From NCBI GenBank assembly GCA_030153045.1, contig JASLID010000038.1, positions 1-64,000 on the forward strand: a stretch of DNA of 64,000 nt, in the 5' to 3' direction. A model generated the notes under the pieces. It ran no database searches. It had not been told where the DNA came from and saw nothing but the letters and a program-made list of their open reading frames with translations. The DNA comes from Flavobacterium sp. Lineage in GTDB: Bacteria; Bacteroidota; Bacteroidia; Flavobacteriales; Flavobacteriaceae. Below, one piece after another: positions 18,879 to 27,881 of the stretch. The translations under genes were made by a program, and so were the position numbers. Each line of letters opens with the position of its first letter. Positions within the stretch are counted from its first letter, which is position 1.

Positions 18879-20411
18879 ATGAGCACTACAAAAACGATTA
18901 AATCGGCACTAATTTCAGTGTTTGACAAGACAGGACTTGAACCTATTGTTAAAAAACTTCACGAGCAAAATGTAATTATTTATTCTACTGGCGGAACCGA
19001 AGAATTTATATTAAATCTAGGCATTCCAGTTGTTCCGGTAGAAGACGTGACTGATTATCCTTCTATTTTAGGCGGAAGAGTTAAAACATTACACCCAAAA
19101 GTTTTTGGCGGAATTTTGAACCGTCAAGACAACCAACAAGATGTTTTACAAATGAAAGAATTCGAAATTCCACAAATTGATGTGGTTATTGTCGATTTAT
19201 ATCCTTTCGAAAAAACAGTCGCTTCGGGCGCAAGTGATGAAGATATTATTGAAAAAATAGACATCGGTGGTATTTCATTGATTCGTGCTGCAGCTAAAAA
19301 TTTCAAAGACACTGTAATTGTCCCTTCTGTAAATGAATACCAATTATTCTTAGATATCATTTCTAACAACAACGGAGAAACTACATTAGAAGAAAGAAAA
19401 ACGTTTGCAACAAAAGCTTTTAATGTTTCTTCACATTATGATTCGGCTATCTTTAACTATTTCAATAAAAATCACGAAGAAGCGGTTTTAAAAATAAGCG
19501 AAACCAAAGGAAATGTATTGCGTTATGGAGAAAATCCACATCAAAAAGGATTTTTCTTTGGCGATTTCGACAAAATGTTTACTAAACTTCACGGAAAAGA
19601 ATTGTCATACAACAACTTATTGGATGTAGACGCTGCCGTGAATTTGATGGGTGAATTTAAAAATGATGACCCAACATTTGCTATTTTAAAACACAATAAT
19701 GCTTGCGGGATTGCTACTAGAAAAACAATGAAAGAAGCATATCTTGATGCTTTAGCAGGAGATCCAACATCAGCTTTTGGAGGTGTTTTAATTGCCAACG
19801 GAAATATCGATTTGGCAACAGCCGAAGAAATCAACAAATTATTCTGTGAAGTAGTCATTGCTCCAAGTTTTGATGATCATGCAGTTGATTTATTAGAAGA
19901 AAAGAAAAACCGAATTATTTTAGTTCAAAAAGAAGTAGCGCTTTCTGCAACATCAGTACGAACTTGTTTGAATGGTGTTTTAGTACAAGATAAAGATTTA
20001 GTTACTGATACTGAGGCCCATTTAAAAACAGCGACAAAAACAGCTCCTTCAAAAGAAGAAATAGAAGATTTATTGTTTGCATCTAAAATTTGCAAGCACA
20101 CAAAATCAAACACTATTGTATTGGCAAAAAACAAACAACTTTGTGCATCAGGCACTGGGCAAACTTCTAGAGTCGATGCATTAATTCACGCGATTGAAAA
20201 AGCAAAATCATTTGAGTTTGATTTGACTGGATCTGTAATGGCCAGCGATGCTTTTTTCCCTTTCCCAGATTGTGTGGAAATTGCCAATAAAGCAGGAATT
20301 ACAGCCGTGATTCAACCCGGTGGATCTATAAAAGATGAGTTGAGTATTAATTACTGCAATCAAAATAATGTATCAATGGTATTCACTGGAATACGCCATT
20401 TCAAACATTAA
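18879..20411 (+). CDS. purH: Bifunctional AICAR transformylase / IMP cyclohydrolase
   Basis: About 510 residues from the ATG at 18879, beginning MSTTKTIKSALISVFDKTGL. It catalyses the last two steps of de novo purine synthesis. The N-terminal MGS-like cyclohydrolase domain shows IYSTGGTEEFI, LGGRVKTLHPKVFGGIL and VVDLYPFEKTVASG. The transformylase domain shows LRYGENPHQKG, LKHNNACGIA and GQTSRVDA, and the protein ends VFTGIRHFKH. The frame is open a further 69 bases upstream, but that part lies over the promoter box. A strong terminator follows. Confidence 0.97.
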   Translation: MSTTKTIKSALISVFDKTGLEPIVKKLHEQNVIIYSTGGTEEFILNLGIPVVPVEDVTDYPSILGGRVKTLHPKVFGGILNRQDNQQDVLQMKEFEIPQIDVVIVDLYPFEKTVASGASDEDIIEKIDIGGISLIRAAAKNFKDTVIVPSVNEYQLFLDIISNNNGETTLEERKTFATKAFNVSSHYDSAIFNYFNKNHEEAVLKISETKGNVLRYGENPHQKGFFFGDFDKMFTKLHGKELSYNNLLDVDAAVNLMGEFKNDDPTFAILKHNNACGIATRKTMKEAYLDALAGDPTSAFGGVLIANGNIDLATAEEINKLFCEVVIAPSFDDHAVDLLEEKKNRIILVQKEVALSATSVRTCLNGVLVQDKDLVTDTEAHLKTATKTAPSKEEIEDLLFASKICKHTKSNTIVLAKNKQLCASGTGQTSRVDALIHAIEKAKSFEFDLTGSVMASDAFFPFPDCVEIANKAGITAVIQPGGSIKDELSINYCNQNNVSMVFTGIRHFKH

Positions 20412-20437
20412 AAAAATATAATAATTTTTTATTTTTC

Positions 20438-20470
20438 AAACGCAGCAATTCTTTTTGAATTGCTGCGTTT
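20438..20470 (+). terminator. Strong terminator between purH and mreB
   Basis: AAACGCAGCAATTC and GAATTGCTGCGTTT form a perfect 14-bp stem with a T-rich loop, followed by Ts. Confidence 0.85.
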
Positions 20471-20474
20471 TTAT

Positions 20475-20507
20475 TTTGAATTAAACCAATTAATTTTTAT
20501 ACTTTTG
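20475..20507 (+). promoter_or_regulatory. Promoter of the mre-rod operon (TTTG / TACTTTTG)
   Basis: A -33 TTTG at 20475 and a -7 TACTTTTG at 20500-20507 are 21 bases apart, close to the Bacteroidota consensus spacing. It lies 47 bases upstream of mreB and right after the purH terminator. Confidence 0.65.
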
Positions 20508-20554
20508 CTCTACGAATCGACTTTTTTTTAAATAAATTAACCCTAAAAGAAAAT

Positions 20555-21583
20555 ATGGGATTTTTTGATTTCATGACCGAGGACATCGCGATTGACCTTG
20601 GAACCGCAAACACGCTAATTATTCACAACGATAAAGTTGTCATAGATAGCCCTTCTATTGTAGCACGCGACCGAATTACTGGCAAAATTATTGCTGTGGG
20701 TAAGGAAGCGAATATGATGCAGGGAAAAACACACGAAAATATTAAAACAATTCGTCCACTTAAAGACGGAGTTATTGCAGATTTTGACGCTTCGGAGCAA
20801 ATGATTAAAATGCTTATCAGAAGTATTCCAGCTTTACAAAAACGTTTATTCACACCTGCACTCCGTATGGTTATTTGTATTCCTTCGGGAATTACTGAAG
20901 TGGAAATGCGTGCTGTAAAAGAATCGGCTGAACGTGTAAATGGAAAAGAAGTATACTTAATTCATGAGCCAATGGCTGCATCAATTGGTATCGGTATCGA
21001 TATCATGCAACCTAAAGGAAACATGATTGTAGATATAGGTGGTGGTACAACTGAAATTGCGGTTATTGCTTTAGGTGGTATTGTTTGCGACAAATCTGTA
21101 AAAATTGCAGGTGACGTTTTTACAAACGACATTATCTACTACATGCGTACGCAACACAATTTATTTGTGGGAGAAACAACTGCTGAAAAGATCAAGATTG
21201 AAATTGGAGCTGCTATCGAAGATTTAGATTCTCCACCAGATGACATGTCTGTTCAAGGACGTGATTTATTAACTGGAAAACCTAAACAGGTTGAAGTTTC
21301 TTCAAGAGAAATTGCAAAAGCATTAGACAAGTCGATACAACGTATTGAAGATGCTATTATGGAAACCCTATCACAAACGCCTCCTGAATTAGCTGCAGAT
21401 ATTTACAATACAGGTATTTACCTTGCAGGTGGTGGCTCTATGTTACGTGGATTAGACAAACGTATTTCTCAAAAAACAGATTTACCTGTATTTATTGCCG
21501 AAGATCCTTTAAGAGCTGTTGTTCGTGGAACGGGCATGGCATTAAAAAACCTTACAAAATACAGAAGTATCCTTATCAAATAA
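20555..21583 (+). CDS. mreB: Rod shape-determining actin homologue MreB
   Basis: A 342-residue MreB, the bacterial actin that organises lateral wall synthesis. Actin-type nucleotide motifs are present: IDLGTANTLI, NMIVDIGGGTTEIAVIALGG and IYLAGGGSMLRGLDKRI. It heads the gene order mreB-mreC-mreD-mrdA-rodA with its own promoter. Length and motifs are normal. Confidence 0.98.
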   Translation: MGFFDFMTEDIAIDLGTANTLIIHNDKVVIDSPSIVARDRITGKIIAVGKEANMMQGKTHENIKTIRPLKDGVIADFDASEQMIKMLIRSIPALQKRLFTPALRMVICIPSGITEVEMRAVKESAERVNGKEVYLIHEPMAASIGIGIDIMQPKGNMIVDIGGGTTEIAVIALGGIVCDKSVKIAGDVFTNDIIYYMRTQHNLFVGETTAEKIKIEIGAAIEDLDSPPDDMSVQGRDLLTGKPKQVEVSSREIAKALDKSIQRIEDAIMETLSQTPPELAADIYNTGIYLAGGGSMLRGLDKRISQKTDLPVFIAEDPLRAVVRGTGMALKNLTKYRSILIK

Positions 21584-21594
21584 TAAGAAGATAG

Positions 21595-22425
21595 ATGCAG
21601 CAAATATTTAATTTTATTTTTAAAAACAGTACTCGTTTGCTGTTTTTGCTGCTTTTGATAACTTCATTAGTATTAGTTATTCAGTCGCATTCTTACCACA
21701 GAAGCCAAGCCGTAAATTCGGCAAATTTTGTGTCTGGTTCTGTTTACGAGAAAATCAACGAAGTAGAAACCTATTTTAGCTTACATGATCAAAACGACAA
21801 ATTGGTTCGCGAAAATGCTATGCTACGAAAATTAATTTTCAACAAAAAAGACAGTACCTCTACTCTTGCAAAAGATAGTGTGAAAGCTTATGATAAAATT
21901 GATGTCATTCAATCTAAAGTAATCAACAATTCTTACAACACTCCTGAAAACTATTTAACTATAAACTCTGGCTCTCTAAACGGACTAAGGCCTGATATGG
22001 GTGTTGTTAGTAGTGAAGGTATTGTAGGAGTAGTAGAAAAAGTATCTCCAAGATACGCTACCGTTATTAGTGTCTTGAACATCAAATCAAAAATTAACGC
22101 TAAAGTAAAACGCACCAATCATTTTGGATCTTTAATTTGGAGAGCAAAAAATGCTGGTTATGTCCAACTCGTTGAAATTCCTCGTTTGGCTTCGGTAAAA
22201 AAAGGAGATACTATTGTAACAGGTGGCCGTTCAACCATTTTTCCTGAAAATATACCTGTTGGAATTATTGAAAAAATTTACGTGGATACTGAAACCAATT
22301 ATTACACATTAGATGTTCGTTTATTTAACGACATGACTAATTTGAACCATGTATATATCATTTCAAATAAAGAAATTGATGAAATTAATAAACTAGAAGC
22401 CGAAACTAAAAAAACAAATGAATAG
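21595..22425 (+). CDS. mreC: Rod shape-determining protein MreC
   Basis: A 276-residue MreC. One N-terminal membrane helix (about 13-30, LLFLLLLITSLVLVIQ), a short coiled coil, and the periplasmic beta-barrel domain (YLTINSGSLNGLRPDMGVVS, GIVGVVEKVSPRYATVISVL, RSTIFPENIPVGIIEKI). It scaffolds the elongation complex and activates PBP2. It starts 11 bases after mreB and overlaps mreD by eight bases. Confidence 0.95.
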   Translation: MQQIFNFIFKNSTRLLFLLLLITSLVLVIQSHSYHRSQAVNSANFVSGSVYEKINEVETYFSLHDQNDKLVRENAMLRKLIFNKKDSTSTLAKDSVKAYDKIDVIQSKVINNSYNTPENYLTINSGSLNGLRPDMGVVSSEGIVGVVEKVSPRYATVISVLNIKSKINAKVKRTNHFGSLIWRAKNAGYVQLVEIPRLASVKKGDTIVTGGRSTIFPENIPVGIIEKIYVDTETNYYTLDVRLFNDMTNLNHVYIISNKEIDEINKLEAETKKTNE

Positions 22426-22924
22426 CACACTGATACTAAATATCATTCGGTTTATTTTGCTGTTGGCAAGTCAAATTATTGTTTTTAATAATATTGATTT
22501 GTTTGGATATATTAATCCGTACCCATACATCTTGTTTATTTTATTATATCCTGTCAATTCAAACCGAAGCGGCTTGTTAATCGCCAGCTTTTTACTTGGT
22601 TTAACGGTCGATTTATTTGTAAATTCAGGTGGAGTACACGCTGCTGCCTGTTTAATTCTAGCCTATTTAAGACCAACTTTCTTTAAGTTTGCTTTTGGAT
22701 TAAGCTACGAATATCAAACGATAAGAATAAACGATCGTCTTTCGCCTGAGCGATTTACCTTTCTCTTCATATCGGTAATAACGCATCATTTCATCATGTT
22801 TATCCTTGAATTTTTCAAGTTCGCCTTTATTTATGATGCCCTTTTAAGAACAATAGTAACAACCCTTTTTACGTTAATTGTTAGTATTCTAATTATATAT
22901 TTATTCAAGCCAAATAAAAAATGA
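22418..22924 (+). CDS. mreD: Rod shape-determining protein MreD
   Basis: A 168-residue integral membrane protein with several hydrophobic helices (IIRFILLLASQIIVFNNIDL, YPYILFILLYPVN, FLLGLTVDLF, LRTIVTTLFTLIVSILIIYL). The pattern and its position between mreC and the PBP2 gene identify MreD, which is poorly conserved in sequence. It overlaps both neighbours (eight bases with mreC, four with mrdA), consistent with translational coupling. Confidence 0.9.
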   Translation: MNSTLILNIIRFILLLASQIIVFNNIDLFGYINPYPYILFILLYPVNSNRSGLLIASFLLGLTVDLFVNSGGVHAAACLILAYLRPTFFKFAFGLSYEYQTIRINDRLSPERFTFLFISVITHHFIMFILEFFKFAFIYDALLRTIVTTLFTLIVSILIIYLFKPNKK

Positions 22925-24861
22925 GAAAGCTATTACTTCCCGTTATGATTATAGTTTCTGCTATTTTAATCATAGCTAGGCTTTTTTATTTACAAATCAT
23001 TGATGACTCATTCAAATTAAAATCTGAAAACATCTCTATCAAGATTAAGTACGATTATCCTGAAAGAGGTTACATTTATGATAGAAACGGACAACTTATG
23101 GTGGCTAATCAGCCATCCTATGATATCATGGTTGTTCCTCGTGAAATTAAAGATTTAGACACCATAGAGTTTTGTAAACTTCTAAATATTACGAAAGAAG
23201 AATTCCACAAAAAAATTGACAAAGCGGTAATCTACAGTCCAATGTTGCCTTCCGTTTTTTTAAGTCAGCTGAACAAACTTGAGTATGCGGCATTTCAAGA
23301 AAAAGAAAGGAAATTTGAAGGTTTCTATATTCAAAAGCGTTCTTTGCGCGATTACCAAGTAGACGTTGGCGCTAACGTTTTTGGGTTTATAACCCAAGTT
23401 AACGAGGCAATGGTCAAAAAAAACCCTTACTACAAAAGTGGAGACTTACTAGGAAAACAAGGAGTTGAAGAAATGTACGAAGATGTTTTACGAGGTCAAA
23501 AAGGCGTAAAACACATTCAAAGAAACCGTTTCAATCAAGAAATAGGTCCTTATAAAGAAGGTCGTTTTGATACAATTGCCATTCAAGGAAAAGACATCAC
23601 ATTAACCATTGATGCCGAGCTTCAAAAGTATGGTGAAGCATTAATGAAAAACAAACGAGGAGGTATCATTGCTATTGAACCTAAAACAGGTGAGATTTTA
23701 GCTTTAGTTACGGCCCCATCATACAATCCAAATATCTTGGTTGGTAGACAGCGTTCTAGAAATTATACAAAACTCTACAACGATTCACTAGCCAAACCAT
23801 TATACGACAGAAGTTTATTAGCTGAATATCCTCCTGGATCACCTTTTAAAATTTTAACTGCTCTTGCTGCTTTGCAAGTTCAAGCCATTGACACCGCAAC
23901 TGCTTTTTCTTGTCGTGGTGGATTTAGCTACGGTCGTGGCCGATTTATGAGATGTCACTGTGGCGGAGGTGTTAGAAAACTTCACATGGGTATTGCCAAA
24001 TCATGTAATGCCTATTTTGGAAATGCTTATCTAAATACCATCAACAAATTTTCCACACCATCGCTTGGTGTTGATACATGGAGCGACCATTTAAAAAGTT
24101 TTGGCTTAGGCCAATTTATGGGCTATGATTTACCTACCGGTCGAAGAGGAAATCTTCCAACATCCAAAACATATCAAAAAGCCTATCCTAATGGCGGATG
24201 GAGAGCTACAGCTATTGTTTCCAATTCTATTGGGCAAGGAGAAGTCTTAATGACACCTATTCAACTGGCCAACATGATGGCAACTATTGCTAATGAGGGT
24301 TATTATTACACTCCTCATATTATTAAAAAAATCAAAGGACAACCCATCGATAAAAAATTCACCACAAAACATGTAACAACCATTGACAAAAAGCATTTCA
24401 AGCCCGTTATTGAAGGTCTATCGGAAGTATTTAAAACAGGTACAGCTTACTTTTTAAATGTGGAAGGAATTGAAATTTGCGGAAAAACGGGTACTGCCGA
24501 GAATTTTGCCAAAATAAATGGAAAAAAAGTACAACTGGAGGACCACTCTATTTTTGTAGCCTTTGCACCAAAGAAAAACCCAACAATCGCCATAGCCGTA
24601 TTTGTTGAAAATGGTGGCTATGGTGCTACTATCGCTGGACCGATTACGACATTAATGATTGAAAAATACATCAAACGAAAAATCACTGAAAAAGACAGAG
24701 AAAAACGTATGATGGAAAGAAGTTTGCAAGGCGAATACAATAAATTTACCCGAAAATACATAGATTCAATGTACAAGGTTAGACTAAAAAAAGATTCGGT
24801 TACTAGAGTAAAAAATCAGAAGAAATTAGATTCAATAAAAAAATCTAAAAAAACAGTATAA
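22921..24861 (+). CDS. mrdA: Penicillin-binding protein 2 (elongation transpeptidase)
   Basis: A 646-residue class B PBP that cross-links peptidoglycan during elongation. It has an N-terminal membrane anchor (MRKLLLPVMIIVSAILIIAR), a dimerisation domain (YPERGYIYDRNGQLMVANQP) and a transpeptidase domain with the three active-site motifs: SxxK in PPGSPFKIL, SxN in AKSCNAYFGN and KTG in CGKTGTAENF. The C-terminal tail (about 600-646) is highly charged and lysine-rich. It is encoded directly before its glycosyltransferase partner RodA. Confidence 0.96.
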   Translation: MRKLLLPVMIIVSAILIIARLFYLQIIDDSFKLKSENISIKIKYDYPERGYIYDRNGQLMVANQPSYDIMVVPREIKDLDTIEFCKLLNITKEEFHKKIDKAVIYSPMLPSVFLSQLNKLEYAAFQEKERKFEGFYIQKRSLRDYQVDVGANVFGFITQVNEAMVKKNPYYKSGDLLGKQGVEEMYEDVLRGQKGVKHIQRNRFNQEIGPYKEGRFDTIAIQGKDITLTIDAELQKYGEALMKNKRGGIIAIEPKTGEILALVTAPSYNPNILVGRQRSRNYTKLYNDSLAKPLYDRSLLAEYPPGSPFKILTALAALQVQAIDTATAFSCRGGFSYGRGRFMRCHCGGGVRKLHMGIAKSCNAYFGNAYLNTINKFSTPSLGVDTWSDHLKSFGLGQFMGYDLPTGRRGNLPTSKTYQKAYPNGGWRATAIVSNSIGQGEVLMTPIQLANMMATIANEGYYYTPHIIKKIKGQPIDKKFTTKHVTTIDKKHFKPVIEGLSEVFKTGTAYFLNVEGIEICGKTGTAENFAKINGKKVQLEDHSIFVAFAPKKNPTIAIAVFVENGGYGATIAGPITTLMIEKYIKRKITEKDREKRMMERSLQGEYNKFTRKYIDSMYKVRLKKDSVTRVKNQKKLDSIKKSKKTV

Positions 24862-26118
24862 ATGAAAAATCAAAGCGTTACTAGTAACATCGATTGGATT
24901 ACTATTTGCATTTATGTTGCTTTGGTAGCACTTGGCTGGATGAATATTTATTCGGCCGACATTACTCCTACGTCTGATTACTATTTCGATTTTACTCAAA
25001 ACTACGGAAAACAGCTTATTTTTATCATATTCACTGTTGTACTAATTGCAGTAATTCTTACCCTGGACGCTAAATTTTACGAACGGTTTTCGAGTGTCAT
25101 TTTTGGGTCATCTTTACTCCTGCTCGCTGGTTTATTTGTTGCCGGAAAAACTATTGCCGGACAGCGTTGCTGGTATGCTATTGGCGGATTTACACTCCAG
25201 CCTTCAGAGTTTGCAAAAGCAGCTACCGCATTGGCATTAGCTAAATATTTGAGTGATCCTCAAGTAAATCTTAAAAACACAAATCATCAAATTCTTGCGT
25301 TATTAATTATGGCATTGCCTATATTATTAATTCTTCCACAACCAGACCCTGGAAGCGCCTTAATTTTTATGATGTTTATATTAGTTCTAAATCGTGAAGG
25401 TTTACCATCGTGGTACATTTGGTCTGGATTTGTTGCTGTTATTTTATTCGTAATGGCCTTGTTATTAAAGCCTCAATATGTAGTATTAATATCTTTTCTT
25501 GCTGTTGCATTTCATTATTTTAAATCAAGAAAAATTAACCGAAACATTATTGCAAGTGCTTTTGTTTTTGTAATGATGACTGGATTTTCTCTTTCAGTTG
25601 ATTACGTTTTTGAAAATCTTTTCAAACAACATCATCGTGATCGTTTTAATATCTTATTGGGTAAAGAAGTCGACATGGACGGTGTAGGTTACAATACCAA
25701 TCAATCTGAAATCGCCATTGGCTCAGGGGGCTGGTTTGGCAAAGGCTATCTAGAAGGTACACAAACCAAAGGAAACTTCGTTCCAGAACAACACACCGAT
25801 TATATTTTTACCACAGTTGGTGAAGAGTGGGGATTTGTAGGCTCATCTGTTATGGTTTTACTTTTTGCCGGTTTGATACTTCGCATTTTATATTTAGCCG
25901 AAAATCAGAAAACAAAATTTAGTCGTGTGTATGGCTATGGTGTAGCAGCCGTTTTGTTTACCCACTTTTTTGTAAACATATCCATGGTTGTGGGTATATT
26001 TCCAACTATTGGAGTTCCCTTACCGTTTCTGTCCTACGGAGGATCTAGTTTGTGGGGCTTTACCATTTTGCTTTTCATTTTTATAAAAATGGATGCCAAC
26101 AAGGTAAATGAATGGTAG
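24862..26118 (+). CDS. rodA: Peptidoglycan glycosyltransferase RodA
   Basis: A 418-residue SEDS-family protein that polymerises lipid II together with PBP2. Multiple membrane helices and SEDS signatures are visible: GGFTLQPSEFAKAATALALA, LPQPDPGSALIF, FVPEQHTDYIFTTVGEEWGF and GVPLPFLSYGGSSLWGF. The start codon follows the mrdA stop directly. It is the last gene of the operon; a pair of repeats lies downstream. Confidence 0.96.
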   Translation: MKNQSVTSNIDWITICIYVALVALGWMNIYSADITPTSDYYFDFTQNYGKQLIFIIFTVVLIAVILTLDAKFYERFSSVIFGSSLLLLAGLFVAGKTIAGQRCWYAIGGFTLQPSEFAKAATALALAKYLSDPQVNLKNTNHQILALLIMALPILLILPQPDPGSALIFMMFILVLNREGLPSWYIWSGFVAVILFVMALLLKPQYVVLISFLAVAFHYFKSRKINRNIIASAFVFVMMTGFSLSVDYVFENLFKQHHRDRFNILLGKEVDMDGVGYNTNQSEIAIGSGGWFGKGYLEGTQTKGNFVPEQHTDYIFTTVGEEWGFVGSSVMVLLFAGLILRILYLAENQKTKFSRVYGYGVAAVLFTHFFVNISMVVGIFPTIGVPLPFLSYGGSSLWGFTILLFIFIKMDANKVNEW

Positions 26119-26123
26119 TTTAA

Positions 26124-26152
26124 TTTACTTCGTCAGTTCGCTACGCTCGTGT
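26124..26152. repeat. 29-bp direct repeat, copy A
   Basis: Identical at 28 of 29 positions to 26215-26243 (shared core CGTCAGTTCGCT, then CGCTCGTGT). The two copies bracket a hairpin between the convergent genes rodA and the nuclease gene. Confidence 0.75.
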
Positions 26153-26250
26153 GAAGCTATTTCCAGCTGTTCACTATATCTTTTTCTTTTAAAGAAAAAA
26201 GAAAAAGGATGCCGTTTACTTCGTCAGTTCGCTGCGCTCGTGTCCATCTG
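26153..26250. repeat. Dispersed intergenic hairpin element, copy 2
   Basis: GAAGCTATTTCCAGCTGT at 26153-26170 is the exact reverse complement of 57-74, and TCCATCTG near 26243-26250 matches the other end of copy 1. The middle holds a poly-T/poly-A hairpin that could terminate both rodA and the leftward nuclease gene. The second 29-bp direct repeat (26215-26243) is nested in it. Confidence 0.6.
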
Positions 26251-26252
26251 AG

Positions 26253-27065
26253 CTAAAAACTCCACCCTTTATAATCAGATGATTTTTCTAATTTATCTTC
26301 AATCGCATCTGGAAGTTTTGGGAAAAAGTTAATTCCAGTCATTTTTTCAATTTCATCTATTGAAACTACGAATTTATTTATTGGTTTTTCCGAATCTTCA
26401 TGAGGCACTAAAAAAGCGATTACTTTGTATTCTCCTCTAGATCTATCTAATAAAATCTTATAAAAATATTTGGGTACAGAAACATTCTCATTGCCAATTG
26501 TTTCAAGACCCTCAGTTAAAACACCACCGGTAACTACATAAACACCGTCATATTTGGAAGCCCAATAGCGTGTTTTCTGCTCCAATCGATTCCAAACTCC
26601 GGCATTAAAATCATTCAGTTGCTGAGAAATATTTGAAGTATAAAACGTTTCATTAAAAGCGCCAACCGAAAATCTCCTGTCACCTGCAGGGCATAAATGC
26701 CCTTTATCATAACCAGAACGTTTGTAATTTCGCCAACTAGCCGAACCTGTTTCTGCTTCTGGATCATCAATAAAATAAGGACGTTCATGATTGGTATGAC
26801 TTAACTGGTCCTTTTTTAGCTCATAAGCCACCCACTCTGCTTGTTCATGCTCTTCACTATATGATAACGTATAAAAATCATGTTCAATGACATCACCTGT
26901 TGTTGATGTTGGCAAGTAATAATTCTTATCGCTAATTGGCTCAATTACTTCAGCCACATTATTTTCTAAAATATACTGATTTTGGCCTTCTTTTTGCTTT
27001 GAACAACCTATCAAAATAAAAGCAATCAATAGTAATGCAGAAAAATATTTCACAGAATGAGTCAT
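26253..27065 (-). CDS. DNA/RNA non-specific endonuclease, lipoprotein
   Basis: About 271 residues from the ATG at 27065; the four codons before it start with TTG and are less likely. The N-terminus is a lipoprotein signal (FSALLLIAFILIGC), so the mature protein should be anchored at that cysteine in the envelope. The nuclease domain of the NUC1/Serratia type is visible: RSGYDKGHLCPAGDRRFS carries the catalytic histidine (DKGH in place of DRGH), followed by ETFYTSNISQQLNDFNAGVW with the metal-binding asparagine. It probably degrades external nucleic acid for nutrients or defence. Confidence 0.9.
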   Translation of the reverse strand: MTHSVKYFSALLLIAFILIGCSKQKEGQNQYILENNVAEVIEPISDKNYYLPTSTTGDVIEHDFYTLSYSEEHEQAEWVAYELKKDQLSHTNHERPYFIDDPEAETGSASWRNYKRSGYDKGHLCPAGDRRFSVGAFNETFYTSNISQQLNDFNAGVWNRLEQKTRYWASKYDGVYVVTGGVLTEGLETIGNENVSVPKYFYKILLDRSRGEYKVIAFLVPHEDSEKPINKFVVSIDEIEKMTGINFFPKLPDAIEDKLEKSSDYKGWSF

Positions 27066-27152
27066 AAAATAAAGCAATTATTGTAAGTTTATGATGTAAA
27101 TATATACAAGTTACGAGTAGAAATAAATAAGAATCTCAAATTTAAATAAACT

Positions 27153-27806
27153 ATGAAATCAAAATTAATTTTAGCGGGTATAGCCTTTTTATTAGGCATG
27201 TCAGCAAATGCCCAGGAAACCACGCTTAGTCCAGAACAATTAAAAGCACAAAACACAAAAGATTCGATTGCTAAAGTTGAAGTTGCTAAAATACAGGCGC
27301 TAAAAGCTCAAAAAGAAGCAGAAAAAGCACAACAACAAGCAGAAAAAGAAAAAGCTTTGGCTGAAAAAGAAGCAAAACGCTTAGAACAAGAAAAAGAAAG
27401 AGCTGTAAAACTTGAAGAAAATAAAGCTAAGGCTGAAGAAAACAGGATAAAAGCCGAAGAGAAAAGAATTGAAGCTCAACAAAAAGCTACTGAGCAAATG
27501 GAAAAAGAAAGAAAAAAATTAGCTAAAGAAAACGAGAAAGCCCAAAAAGAAAGAGAAAAAGCTGCTAAAGAACGTGAAAGAGCCATTAAAGCCCAAGAGA
27601 AAGTAGTCAAAGCCAAAGAAAAAGAAGCAGATTTACAAAGTGATATAACAAAGGAAACCGAAAAGTTTAACAAGCAAAATAAAAAAGGAAAGCTATCACC
27701 ACAGGATATTGAAAAATGGAATGATAAAATAGCTAAAATGAAAGAAAAAGCAGCAGAGCAAAACAAGAAAGCTCAAAAAGCGGAAAAAGAAGCTCAGAAA
27801 TATTAA
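27153..27806 (+). CDS. Exported Lys/Glu/Ala-rich coiled-coil protein
   Basis: A 217-residue protein with a signal peptide (MKSKLILAGIAFLLGMSANA, then Q). Nearly all the rest (about 30-215) is charged heptad-like sequence rich in K, E, A and Q, predicting a long coiled coil. There is no recognisable enzymatic domain. Similar low-complexity periplasmic proteins are common in Bacteroidota and are hard to assign; resemblance to TolA-like linkers is compositional only. It is monocistronic, with a strong terminator after it. Confidence 0.75.
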   Translation: MKSKLILAGIAFLLGMSANAQETTLSPEQLKAQNTKDSIAKVEVAKIQALKAQKEAEKAQQQAEKEKALAEKEAKRLEQEKERAVKLEENKAKAEENRIKAEEKRIEAQQKATEQMEKERKKLAKENEKAQKEREKAAKERERAIKAQEKVVKAKEKEADLQSDITKETEKFNKQNKKGKLSPQDIEKWNDKIAKMKEKAAEQNKKAQKAEKEAQKY

Positions 27807-27812
27807 GAATAA

Positions 27813-27841
27813 AAAGAGGCTCACCAATGGTGAGCCTCTTT
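27813..27841. terminator. Strong bidirectional hairpin terminator
   Basis: AAAGAGGCTCACC and GGTGAGCCTCTTT form a perfect 13-bp stem with a 3-base loop. It lies between the coiled-coil gene and the convergent ompA-type gene and could serve both. Confidence 0.85.
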
Positions 27842-27881
27842 CGTTTTTAGTTTTGTTGGTTTGGTTTATATAATCTTATTA

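Noticed and set aside
27476..27766. Leftward 96-codon frame over the coiled-coil gene
   Set aside because: It is the mirror of a repetitive Lys/Glu-rich coding stretch, giving a Ser/Phe/Leu-rich sequence without meaning.
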